A DNA stretch of 64,000 nucleotides from an uncultured Clostridia bacterium (GCA_938034875.1 CALHND010000005.1:124001-188000), one strand, 5' to 3'. Shown: positions 34,346 to 44,056, counted from the stretch's first letter. Notes: generated from the letters alone by a model not told the origin. Numbers and translations: made by a program.

Positions 34346-36172
34346 TTATGCCCACTTTCCGTTTCGTCTGAGGCTTGCAATAGTATTCAGGTGTGCAGTA
34401 TATGACTTGTTATAATAAAACTTCATATCGATATCGGTTACAAAGTAAGTGTAATTGGTGTCAGAAGGCTCAAGACAAGCCAAAATAGCCGATTCAGTAA
34501 CCGAGCACTGCGGTCCAGGAGGTATGCCCTCACTGCCGGCGGGATAGGTTTTATCCGTGCCGTCCTCAGTTTCAACTGTCATTGGTCCGGCATTTGTATT
34601 ATAACGATTGTCCGGATAGTAATAGGTAGGAGTAGAACCAAGGAAGTGCGGCTCACTCCAAGTAAGTCTGTTATAAAATACCGAAGCAACATTTTTCATT
34701 TCGGCATGGTTACCGCTAGCTTCAAGCTCCAGAATTGAACCGATTGCCAGCGCATCATTAAGCGTCATATCACTCTTTCCAATACGAGTGCCCACAGCAG
34801 TAACAAGCTCTTGCCAGTTTTTCGGCAGGCGTGCGTTAAATGCACTGAGCATCTTATCAATTGCTTTCTCAGCGTTTTCTACCGATGGCTCAGCGTAGAA
34901 ATTGTAGGTATCGGGATAGAGATAACCCTCAAAGCGATAACGCACCTTGTTGGTCGGAATAGAGTTTATCCAGGTGTATTTGTAGTCGCCGCTCTCCATT
35001 GCCTTAATAAACTGGTCGCGAGTGCAAACACCATTGTCCTCAAACAGCTTGATAATAGTATCTACGGTTGCTGCCTCGGGAATTCGTATCTGAACAGTGG
35101 CGGCAGTATTGCCCTGCTGGAGTGCCCACATAATTGAACCGTAATCCATTTCAGAATTCAACTCATAATTACCCCACTGGTATGTTCCGTCATAGTGCTT
35201 TAGCTTTGAATAAACGCGGAAAAGGAATGGATGGTTAATGACACCTTCATTATACAGCTCTTCGGCAATCATTTCAGTGCCCCAGTTTCCATCCTCGGGA
35301 ATGGTAAAATCAGAAATTTTATGCACACGACTGATTCCAAAAAAGTCGCATACGCCGCTGAGCACAATTCCTGCAAAACAACTTGCAAAAATGAGTATAA
35401 TTGCGACCCACAGAACACTGTAAAGTAAACGGTGTTTGTTTTTAATAAAAACGCCGACTACTGTCATCAAAACAGCTATAATAAGAAGTCCGACAATCAG
35501 CATTGTGTTTGTAATACCGAAAATATCCACTCTCATGCCTGAACCGATTGCCACAATAGCGATTATAGCAATAACAGCGATTACAATAGTGGTTATAACT
35601 TTAACTTTGTTTGCTTGGTAAAATTCTGCTATATAATTATCCTTTACACCTTCGGGTGCCGGGCGTTTACGTTGCCCCGTGGCACCGGGGTTTATTTGAT
35701 TGTTGCGTTTCGGTGCTGCAGCAGAATTACGGCTGGCAGCAGGGCGTACAGATGGCTTTGGCTGAGAATTCGTAACATCTTTCTCGTTTTCTACGCCGAT
35801 TTCTGCAATTTTAAATCCGTGGTCAAGCTGAAAATCATCATCCAACTTAACTGGCGGCTTTTTCGGCTGCGTGTCATTCTCTGATTCGAAAATATCGGTA
35901 GGCAGTTCCTTAGGTGCAGCAGACGCACTTTTGGTGGCAGCATCTACTGGTGTGTTATTAGTGCGAAAAGAGGGGGTCTCCTTTTTAGTACGTGCTTCAG
36001 CTGTGCGTTTTTCGCTGCGTTTCTCATTATTTGACGCTCCGCTGTCAACATTTTTCCCTCTGTTATTAGCAAAAAGGTCAAAATTGTATTTCTGTTCCAC
36101 CGGTACTTCAAGCGGTTCTGCTTTCTCCACCCTGTCCGGCTCAAAAGTAAATTGATTTTTCTGCTCGTCCAT
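34346..36172 (-). CDS. mltG: Endolytic transglycosylase MltG with long disordered N-terminus
   Basis: The product (608 residues from ATG 36172, with CAGGAGGAC upstream) has about 190 polar, Lys/Pro-rich cytoplasmic residues, then three helices (~195-280). The YceG/MltG domain follows: LYNEGVINHPFLFRVYSK, FEGYLYPDTYNFY, then catalytic Glu in LELEASGNHAEM and the ending PGPQCSVTESAILACLEPSDTNYTYFV. MltG cleaves nascent glycan strands outside the membrane and limits strand length. Most MltG have one helix; the three-helix membrane part and long cytoplasmic tail are unusual. Confidence 0.9.
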   Translation of the reverse strand: MDEQKNQFTFEPDRVEKAEPLEVPVEQKYNFDLFANNRGKNVDSGASNNEKRSEKRTAEARTKKETPSFRTNNTPVDAATKSASAAPKELPTDIFESENDTQPKKPPVKLDDDFQLDHGFKIAEIGVENEKDVTNSQPKPSVRPAASRNSAAAPKRNNQINPGATGQRKRPAPEGVKDNYIAEFYQANKVKVITTIVIAVIAIIAIVAIGSGMRVDIFGITNTMLIVGLLIIAVLMTVVGVFIKNKHRLLYSVLWVAIILIFASCFAGIVLSGVCDFFGISRVHKISDFTIPEDGNWGTEMIAEELYNEGVINHPFLFRVYSKLKHYDGTYQWGNYELNSEMDYGSIMWALQQGNTAATVQIRIPEAATVDTIIKLFEDNGVCTRDQFIKAMESGDYKYTWINSIPTNKVRYRFEGYLYPDTYNFYAEPSVENAEKAIDKMLSAFNARLPKNWQELVTAVGTRIGKSDMTLNDALAIGSILELEASGNHAEMKNVASVFYNRLTWSEPHFLGSTPTYYYPDNRYNTNAGPMTVETEDGTDKTYPAGSEGIPPGPQCSVTESAILACLEPSDTNYTYFVTDIDMKFYYNKSYTAHLNTIASLRRNGKWA

Positions 36173-36173
36173 A

Positions 36174-36794
36174 TTAGTCCTCCTGCTTTCTATCTTTTCT
36201 CTTTGCAAATGGCTTGTTCGGTCTGCGGACAAATCGGTCGGTGACTATCAGTCCGAGTGGGCAGTCATACCTGCCGTGGAACATCCTGTACATATAATCA
36301 TCGGCATAACAAATGCCGACAGTAACAAAATCGTCTCTGGCAAGATAGCGGTCGTAATATCCACCGCCATAGCCCAGCCGATAGCCGAAGCTATCCAAAC
36401 CAAGTGCAGGCACTATCATAATTGCGCCGTTAAAATCAGTAACCGTTTCAAGTTCCGGCTTAGGTTCAAGAACATTGAACGTACCGCATTCAAGGTCGTC
36501 AAGACTTTGTATATAATGAAACTCCATGTTTCGCGTACCTTTTATACACCGAGGCAATGCAACACGTTTACCATCTTCAAAGGCACGTTTTATTATTTCA
36601 AAGGTGTCAACCTCAATAGGTGTAGATGCGTAAATCATCACTGTATGCGCGTTATCATACTGGTGAAGAGAAACCACGCGTCTTGCGATTCGGCTGTCCA
36701 TGGTGCTCTTTTGTTCTGGAAGCATCGCCATTCGCCGCCGTTTTCTCTTTTCGCGCAGGTTTTTCTTGTATTCTCTTAAATCTATTCCGGGCAT
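36174..36794 (-). CDS. fthC: 5-formyltetrahydrofolate cyclo-ligase
   Basis: The 206-residue enzyme turns 5-formyl-THF into 5,10-methenyl-THF with ATP. Motifs include the N-terminal REKRKRRRMAM helix, IYASTPIEVDT, and the C-terminal LGYGGGYYDRYL, which binds phosphate/ATP. It has a Lys/Arg tail of about 15 residues. It overlaps the DJ-1 gene by 13 bases and ends one base before mltG. Sharing an operon with thyX fits folate recycling for thymidylate synthesis. Confidence 0.9.
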   Translation of the reverse strand: MPGIDLREYKKNLREKRKRRRMAMLPEQKSTMDSRIARRVVSLHQYDNAHTVMIYASTPIEVDTFEIIKRAFEDGKRVALPRCIKGTRNMEFHYIQSLDDLECGTFNVLEPKPELETVTDFNGAIMIVPALGLDSFGYRLGYGGGYYDRYLARDDFVTVGICYADDYMYRMFHGRYDCPLGLIVTDRFVRRPNKPFAKRKDRKQED

Positions 36795-37327
36795 TTCATA
36801 CCCTTTCTAAGCGAATCGGCTTCATCCTTGCCTGCCAAATATTCAGCCAGTGCAAGTCCGAATTCAATTGCTGCTCCGGCACCTCTTGCCGTAATAATAT
36901 TACCGTCTGTAATGCAGGGAGCGTCTACATACTCTGCTCCCTCCAAAAATTGCTCAAACCCGTCAAAACATGTTGCTTTTTTGCCTGTCAAAAGCTTCTT
37001 TCTGCCAAGTATTGATGGTGCGGCACATATCGCTGCCAAAAGCTTTCCGTTTTCGGCTGCTTTATCTATAAATTTCTGCACAACTGCACTTTTTTCAAGG
37101 TTAAGAGTTCCCGGCATACCTCCGGGAAGAATTACGCCGTCAATGTTGTTTGGCTCTCCTATTTCGGCATCGGATACATCCGCACCTACGGCTATGCCGT
37201 GTGCACCGACAATGGCTCTGCCGCCGATACCTACTGTGACAACACCAACACCTGCTCTGCGCAGAATATCTATTGGCGCAATAGCCTCAGTTTCCTCGAA
37301 ACCGTCGGCAAGAAAACAGTATATCAT
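36782..37327 (-). CDS. DJ-1/PfpI family protein
   Basis: The product (181 residues) has the DJ-1 fold: FLADGFEETEAIAPIDILRRAG at the start with the conserved Glu, then VILPGGMPGTLNL and the nucleophile Cys in LLAAICAAPSILG. The family includes glyoxalase/deglycase-like and chaperone activities; which one applies is unclear. I start at ATG 37327, eight bases after AGGAG, rather than at the GTG at 37336 that overlaps that site. It lies between tmk and fthC in one operon. Confidence 0.88.
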   Translation of the reverse strand: MIYCFLADGFEETEAIAPIDILRRAGVGVVTVGIGGRAIVGAHGIAVGADVSDAEIGEPNNIDGVILPGGMPGTLNLEKSAVVQKFIDKAAENGKLLAAICAAPSILGRKKLLTGKKATCFDGFEQFLEGAEYVDAPCITDGNIITARGAGAAIEFGLALAEYLAGKDEADSLRKGMKCPE

Positions 37328-37351
37328 TAAATTCACTCCTAATCACAGTTA

Positions 37352-38011
37352 TTACATCGCCGCATTTATGGCTTCAAAAACCTCGTCTGCTATCTCGTCA
37401 ATCGGACGCATATTTTGGCCGTCAGTGCAACGAATAACCGTCCAGCCGAGGTACTTTGCAGCGAATAGCGCGCAGTTGTAACAATGATCAAGATAAGCAA
37501 CATCGCGCTCGTGAATATCCTTTTTCTGTTCGTCTCCGCTGTAACGCTCACTCATGAGACGCTGTGATACAGCTACGGGAACATCGAGAAAAATTACTGC
37601 GGTTGGCCGTGGGATACCTATTTTTTCAAATTCAATTTCGTACAGCCAATCAAGATAGCATTCCCATTCCTCGCGTGGCATTTTGGACATTTGGTGAACA
37701 GCATTTGATGTTGTGTATCGGTCGCAAAGTATGGTTTTGCCGCCGTTGTAGTCATTCTGCCAATGTCGTTTAAAGCTGGCAAAACGGTCAACTGCATACA
37801 ACAAAGATGTAGCATATGCGTTGACATCGCCTGCTGTGCTGCCAAATTCACCGTTAAGATACATTTTTACCAGTGTGCTCGATGGATCATCGTAGTCAGG
37901 GAATTTTACAAATCGCACGCTATCTCCAAGTCGGTTGCGCAACAATTCTGTCTGCGTTGACTTTCCGCTGCCATCAAGTCCTTCTATAACAATAAGTTTT
38001 CCGCTCATCAT
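37352..38011 (-). CDS. tmk: Thymidylate kinase-like nucleoside monophosphate kinase
   Basis: The 219-residue kinase has the P-loop IEGLDGSGKST (residues 8-18), the CDRYTTSNAVHQM motif (DRY near 97), and a lid segment with RLMSERYSGD. It phosphorylates dTMP to dTDP. The thyX stop overlaps its start by four bases, so the enzyme that makes dTMP and the one that uses it are co-translated. The lid/LID Arg pattern and DRY fit dTMP kinase, though sequence divergence leaves a related deoxynucleoside kinase possible. Confidence 0.88.
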   Translation of the reverse strand: MMSGKLIVIEGLDGSGKSTQTELLRNRLGDSVRFVKFPDYDDPSSTLVKMYLNGEFGSTAGDVNAYATSLLYAVDRFASFKRHWQNDYNGGKTILCDRYTTSNAVHQMSKMPREEWECYLDWLYEIEFEKIGIPRPTAVIFLDVPVAVSQRLMSERYSGDEQKKDIHERDVAYLDHCYNCALFAAKYLGWTVIRCTDGQNMRPIDEIADEVFEAINAAM

Positions 38012-38778
38012 TTTTTCTCCGCTATGCTCTTAAAGAGCGCTCTGACTTCATTGGGCATGCCACACGACATCTTTCCCTCGGTGCATTTGCCCCTTACGCA
38101 TGGTGGGCCTGCATGTGAAAACATATTAGGCGCAACCCCGATGCACAAACGGTACATTTCGGTAGCAACCTCGCGTATTTCCCACTGTGCGCGATTGCAG
38201 CAACGGTGCGAAAAGAAATTAAGCAGGCTGCGAGCGTTCATGGTAACAATCATTTTAGTTGTGCAGGCATTTGGCAGCACAAAACGGGCATCTTCGATCG
38301 CCTTTTTTTCGGCGGCACGCAGTGCTGATTTTTCGTCCATGCCTGATGCTATCATATCGGCTTTATGCCGAGCTGTAAGAATTTCCGCCAACTCGTCATA
38401 TTCACGCTGTGCGTTTTCCATTGACTTTATATATATTTCTTTTGCTCTTTCATCCTTTTCAATTTCCGGAGGAAGAACATATTCAAACTGCAATTCCTTA
38501 ACATAGCGCTGGCTTTGTACACTGAATGATGCAATGCGATGGCGAGTAATTTGCGCTAGCAATGCACGCGAAACACCCTCTATACCAAAGGTGAACGATG
38601 CATGTTCAATTGGACTTTCGTGTCCAATTTGCGCAAGCATATCTACAAATCCTGCTGCCTTTTCCTCATCCAATCCGTCGTGTATGGTATCGATGGTTGC
38701 ACCGGAATAGCACAGCTTGGCCGCCATGGCAACCGTAATCTCGGGCTCTGGCGTATGTGCAAGTAATGTAACCTTCAT
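38008..38778 (-). CDS. thyX: Flavin-dependent thymidylate synthase
   Basis: The 256-residue enzyme makes dTMP from dUMP with methylene-THF, FAD and NADPH. The ThyX motif RHRIASFSVQSQRY is at residues 79-92. Other marks are HESPIEHASFTF, the FVLPNACTTKMIVTMNARSL stretch (flanking helices), and FFSHRCCNRAQWEIRE. It is the first gene of the minus-strand operon thyX-tmk-DJ-1-fthC-mltG-U32. ThyX is common in anaerobes that lack ThyA/FolA coupling. Confidence 0.96.
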   Translation of the reverse strand: MKVTLLAHTPEPEITVAMAAKLCYSGATIDTIHDGLDEEKAAGFVDMLAQIGHESPIEHASFTFGIEGVSRALLAQITRHRIASFSVQSQRYVKELQFEYVLPPEIEKDERAKEIYIKSMENAQREYDELAEILTARHKADMIASGMDEKSALRAAEKKAIEDARFVLPNACTTKMIVTMNARSLLNFFSHRCCNRAQWEIREVATEMYRLCIGVAPNMFSHAGPPCVRGKCTEGKMSCGMPNEVRALFKSIAEKK

Positions 38779-38890
38779 TCACAATCCCTCATATTCATGG
38801 CATATGACGCCAATATATATTTTTATACATTATATCAAATTTACTTATATATATCAACTTTTTTATACTTTAAATTTGATTCAACCTACA

Positions 38891-38918
38891 TTGACATAAA
38901 AAAAATTGGGAATATAAT
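38891..38918 (+). promoter_or_regulatory. Sigma-A type promoter of the DUF2156 gene
   Basis: TTGACA (38891-38896), 16 bases, TATAAT (38913-38918). It sits in the 187-base divergent gap between thyX and the DUF2156 gene. Confidence 0.75.
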
Positions 38919-38965
38919 TAATACGTAGTAATATTTCAATTTAAATACAGAGGTAGTTTATTTTT

Positions 38966-39871
38966 ATGGTATTAACCAACAAGCTAAATTTTGTTCCTGT
39001 AACCGTTAATCATGCAAAGCTGTTAAAGCGCACTTTTGAGACACAAAGCTACCGCACCTGCGGCTTTACCGTAGGCAGCGCAATAATGTGGCGAAAAATA
39101 TATAATCTTAAAATTTGTGAGTACGCAGACACCGTCATTTTATGTGCTGATTACCCTAACGAAGGGCGCTGTTTTTCTATTCCCTTGGGCAACGGAGATA
39201 TAAAATCGGCCATGCTTGCCGTGTATGAAAGTTGCCGCCAAAACGGCGATAAATGCATATTTAGCGATGTTCCAGAAGGTGGGCTTGAGCTGCTTAAAGA
39301 GGTTTTTGGCGAAGAAAACTGTGCAGCTGTCCACTCTGATGAATGGGACGATTATGTTTATTTGGCTGATGACCTATCATCATATGCGGGCAAAAAGTTC
39401 AACGGTCAGCGAAACCATGTAAACAAATTTAATCGGCTATATCAAGACGCTCAATTTTTACCAATTAACAAAGATAATTACGATCTTGCTTCTCATTTTT
39501 TGCGTGAATACATTACTGAAAACAGCGACGGAACTCTTTCGGGCGAAGTCGAAAGTTGTGCCGATATAGAACTCATGAAGCACTACTTTGAACTTGGACT
39601 TCACGGTGCCATTTTATGCGTTGACAATAAAATCATTTCAATTTCGGTTGGCGAACAGATTGGAGATACACTGTTCATTCACATAGAAAAGGGAGATACT
39701 AAATATCAAGGTGTTTATCAAGTAATGGTTCTTCGCTTTGCGCAGAAGTATGCAAAAAACGCCGTTTACATCAACCGAGAGGAAGATGACGGTGTGGAGG
39801 GCTTGCGAAAATCAAAGCTTTCATATCATCCTGTAACCATGATTAAAAAGTATTCCGTAGAAATTAAGTGA
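38966..39871 (+). CDS. DUF2156 (phosphatidylglycerol lysyltransferase C-terminal-like) protein
   Basis: The 301-residue protein has the double-GNAT layout of DUF2156: SYRTCGFTVGSAIMWRKIY near residue 30, KKFNGQRNHVNKFNR near 145, DNKIISISVGEQIGDTLFIH near 213, and YINREEDDGVEGLRKSKLSYHP at the end. DUF2156 forms the catalytic part of MprF, but here there is no membrane domain. So it is a soluble stand-alone acyltransferase-like protein, presumably using aminoacyl-tRNA or acyl-CoA. Function and substrate are unknown. It has its own consensus promoter. Confidence 0.8.
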   Translation: MVLTNKLNFVPVTVNHAKLLKRTFETQSYRTCGFTVGSAIMWRKIYNLKICEYADTVILCADYPNEGRCFSIPLGNGDIKSAMLAVYESCRQNGDKCIFSDVPEGGLELLKEVFGEENCAAVHSDEWDDYVYLADDLSSYAGKKFNGQRNHVNKFNRLYQDAQFLPINKDNYDLASHFLREYITENSDGTLSGEVESCADIELMKHYFELGLHGAILCVDNKIISISVGEQIGDTLFIHIEKGDTKYQGVYQVMVLRFAQKYAKNAVYINREEDDGVEGLRKSKLSYHPVTMIKKYSVEIK

Positions 39872-39997
39872 CATAATAACAGAAAATATTGTATATTATC
39901 CCATATTCACTTTTTAACCGATATATGTTAAAATTAACATGTAATCAAATGCAGGTTGATCCTGCAGTAAAAATATAACGCATGGGGGACAAGAAAA

Positions 39998-41098
39998 ATG
40001 GCTGATGACATTTACGGCAAGCTTGGCATAATCAGTATGCCCGGTTGTGACAAACTCACCGGAAAAGTTGACAAATACCTTACTGAATGGAGAGAGGCTG
40101 AAGAGGACACTTTCGTCATACCCTCTGTTTGCCCAAGATTCGGCACAGGTGAAGCAAAGGCTCTCATCAAACACACCATCCGCGGATATGACCTCTACAT
40201 CATATGTGACTGCTTTAACTACGGCGTTACCTACCGTATGTACGGCATGGATGTTCCTATGAGCCCGGATGATCATTATCAGGATGTTAAGCGTATTATA
40301 GCTGCTATGGGTGGCAAGGCCAGACGAATCACCGTTATCATGCCCATGCTTTACGAGGGACGCCAGCACCGCAGAGTTGCTCGCGAATCGCTTGACTGCG
40401 CACTTGCTCTTCAGGAGCTGACCAATATGGGCGTTACCAATATTATTACTTTTGACGCTCACGATAACCGCGTTCAAAACGCTGTTCCGCTGGAAGGCTT
40501 TGAAAACGTTCACCCAACCTACCAGATGATTAAAGCTCTGGTTAAGAATGTCCCCGACATTCAGATTGATCGCGATCACCTTATGATCGTTTCTCCGGAC
40601 GAGGGCGGAATGAGCCGCTGCATCTACTATTCATCGGTACTCGGTCTTGAACTGGGTATGTTCTATAAGCGTAGAAATTACTCGGTTATAGTAAACGGAC
40701 GCAACCCGATCGAAGCTCACGAATTCCTGGGTCAAGATGTTGAAGGCAAGGATATCATAATCGTTGATGATATGATTTCTTCCGGCGATTCAGTCATAGA
40801 CATTGCTGAAAAGCTTAAAGCTAAAAAAGCCCGCCGAATTTTTGTTTTTGTTACATTCGGTCTGTTTGTTGAAGGTTTTGATAACTTTGACAAAGCTTAC
40901 GAACAGGGTGCGATTGATAGAGTATTCTCCACCAACCTGGTTTACTCTAAACCGGAGCTTTTGACAAAACCGTGGTATGTTCAGGTTGATATGGCAAAGT
41001 ACATTGCACTCATCGTCAACACGCTCAACCACGATGAATCAATCAGCGAACTGCTTAATCCGATTAATAAGATAAAAAAATTCCTCAATATGAAGTAA
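39998..41098 (+). CDS. prs: Ribose-phosphate pyrophosphokinase (PRPP synthetase), long form
   Basis: The 366-residue protein shows PRPP synthetase features: MPMLYEGRQHRR (catalytic flexible loop region), TFDAHDNRVQNAVP, VSPDEGGMSRC, and the PRPP-binding IIIVDDMISSGDSVIDIA. It makes PRPP from ribose-5-phosphate and ATP for nucleotide and amino-acid synthesis. It is about 50 residues longer than the standard enzyme and departs from its usual N-terminus and PRPP loop (DTGGT is SSGDS). Codon use is biased as in highly expressed genes. GGGGGACAAG lies before the ATG. Confidence 0.9.
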   Translation: MADDIYGKLGIISMPGCDKLTGKVDKYLTEWREAEEDTFVIPSVCPRFGTGEAKALIKHTIRGYDLYIICDCFNYGVTYRMYGMDVPMSPDDHYQDVKRIIAAMGGKARRITVIMPMLYEGRQHRRVARESLDCALALQELTNMGVTNIITFDAHDNRVQNAVPLEGFENVHPTYQMIKALVKNVPDIQIDRDHLMIVSPDEGGMSRCIYYSSVLGLELGMFYKRRNYSVIVNGRNPIEAHEFLGQDVEGKDIIIVDDMISSGDSVIDIAEKLKAKKARRIFVFVTFGLFVEGFDNFDKAYEQGAIDRVFSTNLVYSKPELLTKPWYVQVDMAKYIALIVNTLNHDESISELLNPINKIKKFLNMK

Positions 41099-41100
41099 TA

Positions 41101-41136
41101 AAAAAGGCTCTCCAAAATTCTGGAGAGCCTTTTCAT
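41101..41136 (+). terminator. Terminator of prs
   Basis: AAAGGCTCTCCA and TGGAGAGCCTTT form a perfect 12-bp stem around AAATTC, followed by T-rich DNA. Confidence 0.88.
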
Positions 41137-41140
41137 TTGA

Positions 41141-41169
41141 TTGTATTTTTAAGTTGATTATAGTATAAT
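41141..41169 (+). promoter_or_regulatory. Sigma-A type promoter of the nucleotidyltransferase-uvrC unit
   Basis: TTGTAT (41141-41146), 17 bases, TATAAT (41164-41169), just after the prs terminator and 32 bases before the ATG. Confidence 0.65.
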
Positions 41170-41200
41170 TATAAAAAACGCTAAAAGGGAGATTATATTT

Positions 41201-42058
41201 ATGAACAAGGTCACGCTGGTAGTTATGGCGGCAGGAATGGGTAGCCGTTTTGGCGGCATGAAGCAAATCAATCCCGTAGGCCCTAACGGCGAGATACTGC
41301 TCGATTTTTCGGTTTATGATGCTGTGAAAGCAGGTTTTTCTAAGGTTGTTTTCATAATTCGAGAGGAAAACGAGGCTGATTTCCGACGTGTTATCGGAGA
41401 CCGTCTTTCGAAAAAAGTCGATGTGGAATATGTTTATCAGGACACTTCAATTCTCCCCGAGGGTCGCAAAAAACCGTTTGGCACGGGTCACGCGGTGCTT
41501 TGCTGCATGAACAAAGTTAACGAGCCGTTTGCCGTTATCAACGCTGACGATTACTACGGTGCAAGTGCATTTTGCCAGATGTATGAGCATTTGAAAAATG
41601 CAAAAGGCACAGATTTTGCAATGGTCGCATTTGACCTTAAAAACACTCTTACCGAAAATGGTACCGTTTCTCGTGGTATATGCGAGTTGGACGGCAATTA
41701 TTTAAAAAGCGTAACAGAGCGCACCAAAATAAAGGATATGCACTACACCGAGGATGGCGAAAACTGGGTTAGTTTGCCCGATGATACAATGGCGTCCATG
41801 AATTTCTGGGGTTTCACTCCCGACTTTTTCCCTGCGCTAAAAGCTGATTTTGAAAATTTTCTTGCTACCGCCAACCTAGAAAAAGATGAATTTTATCTTC
41901 CTTTCGCTGCCGACAAAATGCTGCAAAGCGGCATGGCAACAGTAAAAGTACTAAAAAGCCACGACAAATGGTACGGAATGACATACCGCGAGGACATTGA
42001 CGCTGTTAAAGAGGCTCTGACCGCCAAAATTACAGCAGGCGAATACGACGGAATATAA
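41201..42058 (+). CDS. Sugar-phosphate nucleotidyltransferase family protein
   Basis: The 285-residue protein has the NTP-transferase signature VMAAGMGSRFGGMKQINPVG at the N-terminus and the metal-binding AVINADDYYG near residue 112. It would join a nucleotide to a sugar phosphate. The family (GalU/RmlA-like) cannot be resolved further; the long TASMNFWGFTP insert is seen in clostridial homologues annotated only as nucleotidyltransferase. AAAGGGAG precedes the ATG. It is followed by uvrC 35 bases later, probably on the same transcript. Confidence 0.83.
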   Translation: MNKVTLVVMAAGMGSRFGGMKQINPVGPNGEILLDFSVYDAVKAGFSKVVFIIREENEADFRRVIGDRLSKKVDVEYVYQDTSILPEGRKKPFGTGHAVLCCMNKVNEPFAVINADDYYGASAFCQMYEHLKNAKGTDFAMVAFDLKNTLTENGTVSRGICELDGNYLKSVTERTKIKDMHYTEDGENWVSLPDDTMASMNFWGFTPDFFPALKADFENFLATANLEKDEFYLPFAADKMLQSGMATVKVLKSHDKWYGMTYREDIDAVKEALTAKITAGEYDGI

Positions 42059-42093
42059 ATTTAACCACACTACATAAACGGAGGTGACCAAAA

Positions 42094-43923
42094 TTGGCTG
42101 ATAAAAGACTTTCTCGACTGCTTGCAAAGGCACGGAGACTGCCGCTGTCCCCCGGCGTATATATAATGAAAAACAGCTCCGGCAAAATAATATATATCGG
42201 AAAAGCGAAAAAGCTGCAAAACCGAGTCAGCCAATATTTTGGCACGCAAAATCGCCATGCTGAAAAGGTGCGGCAAATGGTCGCTAATGTTGACGATTTT
42301 GATTATATTGTGTGCGACAGTGAGTTTGAAGCGTTGGTGCTGGAATGTTCGCTGATAAAGCAGAATATGCCCAAATACAATATTTTACTGAAGGACGCAA
42401 AGGGTTTTCACTACATTCGTGTGACCCCTCCCCCGTGGACCACTATAAAAGCGGCAAAAATGATCAAAGATGATGGTGCACAATATCTTGGACCGTATTA
42501 TTCATCCTATGTTGTAAAACATTCGGTCGACACTGCGCTAAAAGCATTTAAGTTACCGCAATGCAATAAAACAGCCGCCGATTTTTCACGCAGGAATCAT
42601 GCTCGACCATGTCTTAATTATCACATCGGTCAGTGCTCTGCACCCTGCTGCGGAAAAATCAAACAGTCAGCATATGATGAAGCCGCCGCTTCCGCAGTTG
42701 AATTTTTAATAAAGGGAAGCAACGATACTGTAAAAATACTGACTGAGCAAATGAATCAAGCCGCAGAAAACCTTGAATTTGAGCGTGCGGCTCGGTTGCG
42801 TGACCGTATAAATGCGCTCAAAAGCATGAGCGAGAGGCAAAAAGTAGTTGAATCGACCGTTGCCGAGCAGGATATTATTGCGCTGGCTAATTCATATGAA
42901 AAATCATGCGTTGAATTGTTCCGTTTTCGTGGTGGTCTGCTTACCGACAGAGAAAATTTCTTTTTTGACAGCTATGACAGTCCCGAACATATGCGCTACG
43001 AGTTTATAACACAGTTTTATTCGGGCGCAGGGGAAATACCACGCCAAATCACCATTGACGGTGAGGTCGCAGACCACGAACTGATAGAGCGTTTTTTAAC
43101 AGAAAAGCTTGGTAAAAAGGTAACTGTTGCAATTCCCCAGCGAGGTGAACAGGCTAAACTGGTTGCAATGTGCCATGAAAACGCCGCTGAACATTTAGCG
43201 GACAAGCTGGGTAGACGCGGCCACGAAACAGCCGCACTTGAGGAAATTGCACGTTTGCTTGGGCTTGCTACTCCACCGCGCATAATTGAATCATACGATA
43301 TTTCGCACACCGCCGGCAGCGACATTGTTGCCGGAATGGTTGTTTTTCGTGATGGTGCGCCTTTAAAAAGCGCTTATCGTAAATTTACGATCAAATCTCT
43401 TGCAAATCAAGATGACTGTGCCGCAATGGCAGAGGTAATTACACGGCGATTTGAGGAATATAAAAAGGGCGAGGACGATTCATTTTCGGTACTGCCTGAT
43501 TTAATACTGCTTGACGGAGGCAAAGGTCAGGTAGATGCCGTCAACACCGTTTTTATGCAAATGGGCATAAATGTGCCGCTTTTCGGCATGGTAAAAGACG
43601 ATAAGCACCGTACTCGTGCCATAGTTTCAACAAATGGCGAAATTGCACTTAAATCAACACGTGCCGCATACACTTTTGTCTCTACAATTCAGGAGGAAGT
43701 GCACCGATTTGCGATCAGCTTCCACCGAAAAAAGCAAAGCGCAAAAATAGGTTCCACTCTGACAAAAATTGAAGGCGTTGGTGACGTTCGTGCAAAAGCG
43801 CTGCTGCGTCATTTCGGCACGATTGAAAACGTAAAACACGCCGAAATAGAAGATATTATAAAAGTTAAAGGCATGAATTCAACAGTTGCAAAAGCGATTT
43901 TTGAACATTTTCATAAAAAGTAA
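42094..43923 (+). CDS. uvrC: Excinuclease ABC subunit C
   Basis: The 609-residue nuclease makes both incisions in nucleotide-excision repair after UvrAB finds damage. It has the N-terminal GIY-YIG domain (LPLSPGVYIM, IIYIGKAKKLQNRVSQYF), a Cys-rich cluster (CLNYHIGQCSAPCCG) near residue 170, a UVR motif (NLEFERAARLRDRINALK) near 230, the RNase H-like domain (ESYDISHTAGSDIVAGMVVF) near 405, and C-terminal helix-hairpin-helix repeats. It starts with TTG after GGAGGTGA. Length is typical. Confidence 0.96.
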   Translation: MADKRLSRLLAKARRLPLSPGVYIMKNSSGKIIYIGKAKKLQNRVSQYFGTQNRHAEKVRQMVANVDDFDYIVCDSEFEALVLECSLIKQNMPKYNILLKDAKGFHYIRVTPPPWTTIKAAKMIKDDGAQYLGPYYSSYVVKHSVDTALKAFKLPQCNKTAADFSRRNHARPCLNYHIGQCSAPCCGKIKQSAYDEAAASAVEFLIKGSNDTVKILTEQMNQAAENLEFERAARLRDRINALKSMSERQKVVESTVAEQDIIALANSYEKSCVELFRFRGGLLTDRENFFFDSYDSPEHMRYEFITQFYSGAGEIPRQITIDGEVADHELIERFLTEKLGKKVTVAIPQRGEQAKLVAMCHENAAEHLADKLGRRGHETAALEEIARLLGLATPPRIIESYDISHTAGSDIVAGMVVFRDGAPLKSAYRKFTIKSLANQDDCAAMAEVITRRFEEYKKGEDDSFSVLPDLILLDGGKGQVDAVNTVFMQMGINVPLFGMVKDDKHRTRAIVSTNGEIALKSTRAAYTFVSTIQEEVHRFAISFHRKKQSAKIGSTLTKIEGVGDVRAKALLRHFGTIENVKHAEIEDIIKVKGMNSTVAKAIFEHFHKK

Positions 43924-43995
43924 ATTAAGTTGCTTACACATTAAAAAATGATTTAAGATGCCACATACAATATTTAATTTTAAAATTTGCATATT

Positions 43996-44036
43996 TAAAA
44001 AGACCCGACATCAGATGCTGTCAGGTCTTTTTTTGT
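43996..44036. terminator. Bidirectional terminator between uvrC and the DHHW gene
   Basis: AAAAAGACCCGACA pairs with TGTCAGGTCTTTTTTT with one mismatch. A and T tracts flank both sides. Confidence 0.85.
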
Positions 44037-44056
44037 ATAATGCTCAATTAGATTTT

